Below are positions 5,630-6,033 of a DNA stretch of 6,033 bases, piece by piece. This DNA comes from Candidatus Melainabacteria bacterium (GTDB lineage: Bacteria; Cyanobacteriota; Vampirovibrionia; Vampirovibrionales; JAJTHC01). Location: NCBI GenBank assembly GCA_026389055.1, contig JAPLIO010000143.1, positions 1 through 6,033 of the forward strand. Reading direction: 5' to 3'. Under the pieces are notes generated by a model, which saw nothing but the letters and a program-made list of their open reading frames with translations, had not been told where the DNA came from and searched no databases. The first letter of the stretch is position 1, and every line of letters starts with the position of its first letter. A program made the position numbers and the translations under genes.

Positions 5630-6033
5630 ATGTCTACAACCCAAACTATTGATGCCATCAACCAAGACTATCAGTTTGGTTTTACCAGTGCCATAGAATC
5701 GGATGCCTTTCCCAAAGGGTTGAACGAGGATGTGGTTCGGGCTATTTCTGCTAAAAAGGGCGAACCCCAATTTATGCTAGATTTCCGCTTGAAAGCCTAT
5801 CATCAGTGGCTAACCATGGTGCCCCCTACTTGGGCTGATGTGGATTACCCTCCCATCGATTTTCAAGATATTATCTATTATTCTGCTCCTAAAAGCGTTG
5901 AAAAAAAGCAAAGCTTGGCAGATGTTGACCCTGAATTGCTAGCCACTTTTGAAAAGTTGGGCATTCCGCTTTCAGAACAAAAACGCTTGAGCAACGTAGC
6001 CGTTGATGCCGTGTTTGATAGCGTTTCAATCGC
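5630..6033 (+). CDS. sufB: Fe-S cluster assembly protein SufB (5' part, cut by the window end)
   Basis: SufB is the scaffold-forming subunit of the cytosolic SufBC2D complex, which assembles Fe-S clusters using sulfur delivered from SufS/SufE or SufU. The 134 visible residues are the N-terminal part of a protein usually about 470-495 long. Recognisable segments are FGFTSAIESDAFPKGLNEDVV (16-36), ISAKKGEPQFMLDFRLKAYHQWL (39-61), YPPIDFQDIIYYSAPK (73-88), and the family stretch DVDPELLATFEKLGIPLSEQ (98-117) followed by VAVDAVFDSVS (123-133). The ATG at 5630 is supported by the family-like N-terminus and a modest GGAAA purine tract (5616-5620) about 9 nt upstream. The cluster-assembly core lies beyond the window. 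sufC, sufD and sufS would be expected next if the operon is standard. The Cys-rich MerR gene immediately upstream on the same strand is the likely regulator. Confidence 0.95.
   Translation, partial: MSTTQTIDAINQDYQFGFTSAIESDAFPKGLNEDVVRAISAKKGEPQFMLDFRLKAYHQWLTMVPPTWADVDYPPIDFQDIIYYSAPKSVEKKQSLADVDPELLATFEKLGIPLSEQKRLSNVAVDAVFDSVSI

Noticed and set aside
5579..5770. Minus-strand open frame across the sufB start.
   Set aside because: It is antisense to the clearly recognisable SufB N-terminus.

Overview
This is a chromosomal segment of moderate GC content from a bacterium, probably Gram-negative. It uses an ATP-dependent PEP carboxykinase, and the start of its SufB reads like the proteobacterial/cyanobacterial type. 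The lineage cannot be fixed from the sequence alone. No rRNA, tRNA, CRISPR array, intact insertion sequence or phage gene is visible.

Layout, left to right. (1) The end of a + strand gene of unknown identity, probably a membrane protein, stops around 151. It is convergent with pckA, and a perfect 10-bp inverted repeat sits at the junction. (2) pckA (167-1771, -) encodes ATP-type phosphoenolpyruvate carboxykinase, the entry step of gluconeogenesis. (3) Divergent from pckA across 229 bp is a stomatin/slipin-type SPFH membrane protein (2001-2948, +). (4) A 230-bp gap follows, with a GC-rich palindrome and a candidate extended -10 promoter. (5) Next is a DUF429-type predicted RNase H-fold protein (3179-3934, +). 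(6) A short junction (about 3946-4070) looks like a remnant of a dispersed element. It appears to supply the last 13 codons and the stop of the next gene. (7) A TauE/SafE-family sulfur-anion permease (4029-4889, -) follows. (8) Divergent from it across 173 bp is a MerR-family regulator with a cysteine cluster at its C-terminus (5063-5569, +). (9) Only 60 bp further on is the start of sufB (5630-6033, cut by the window edge), encoding the scaffold/SufBCD subunit of Fe-S cluster assembly.

The left half is ordinary housekeeping. The most interesting part is the right end: a Cys-rich MerR regulator between a putative sulfur-compound exporter and the suf genes. The layout suggests a local sulfur, Fe-S or redox control module in which MerR takes the place usually held by Rrf2 (IscR-like) or cyanobacterial SufR regulators. 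Dyad sequences lie at the merR promoter and at the weak candidate promoter in front of sufB. This regulatory model is inference from gene order and motifs. The enzyme and family assignments rest on recognisable motifs.
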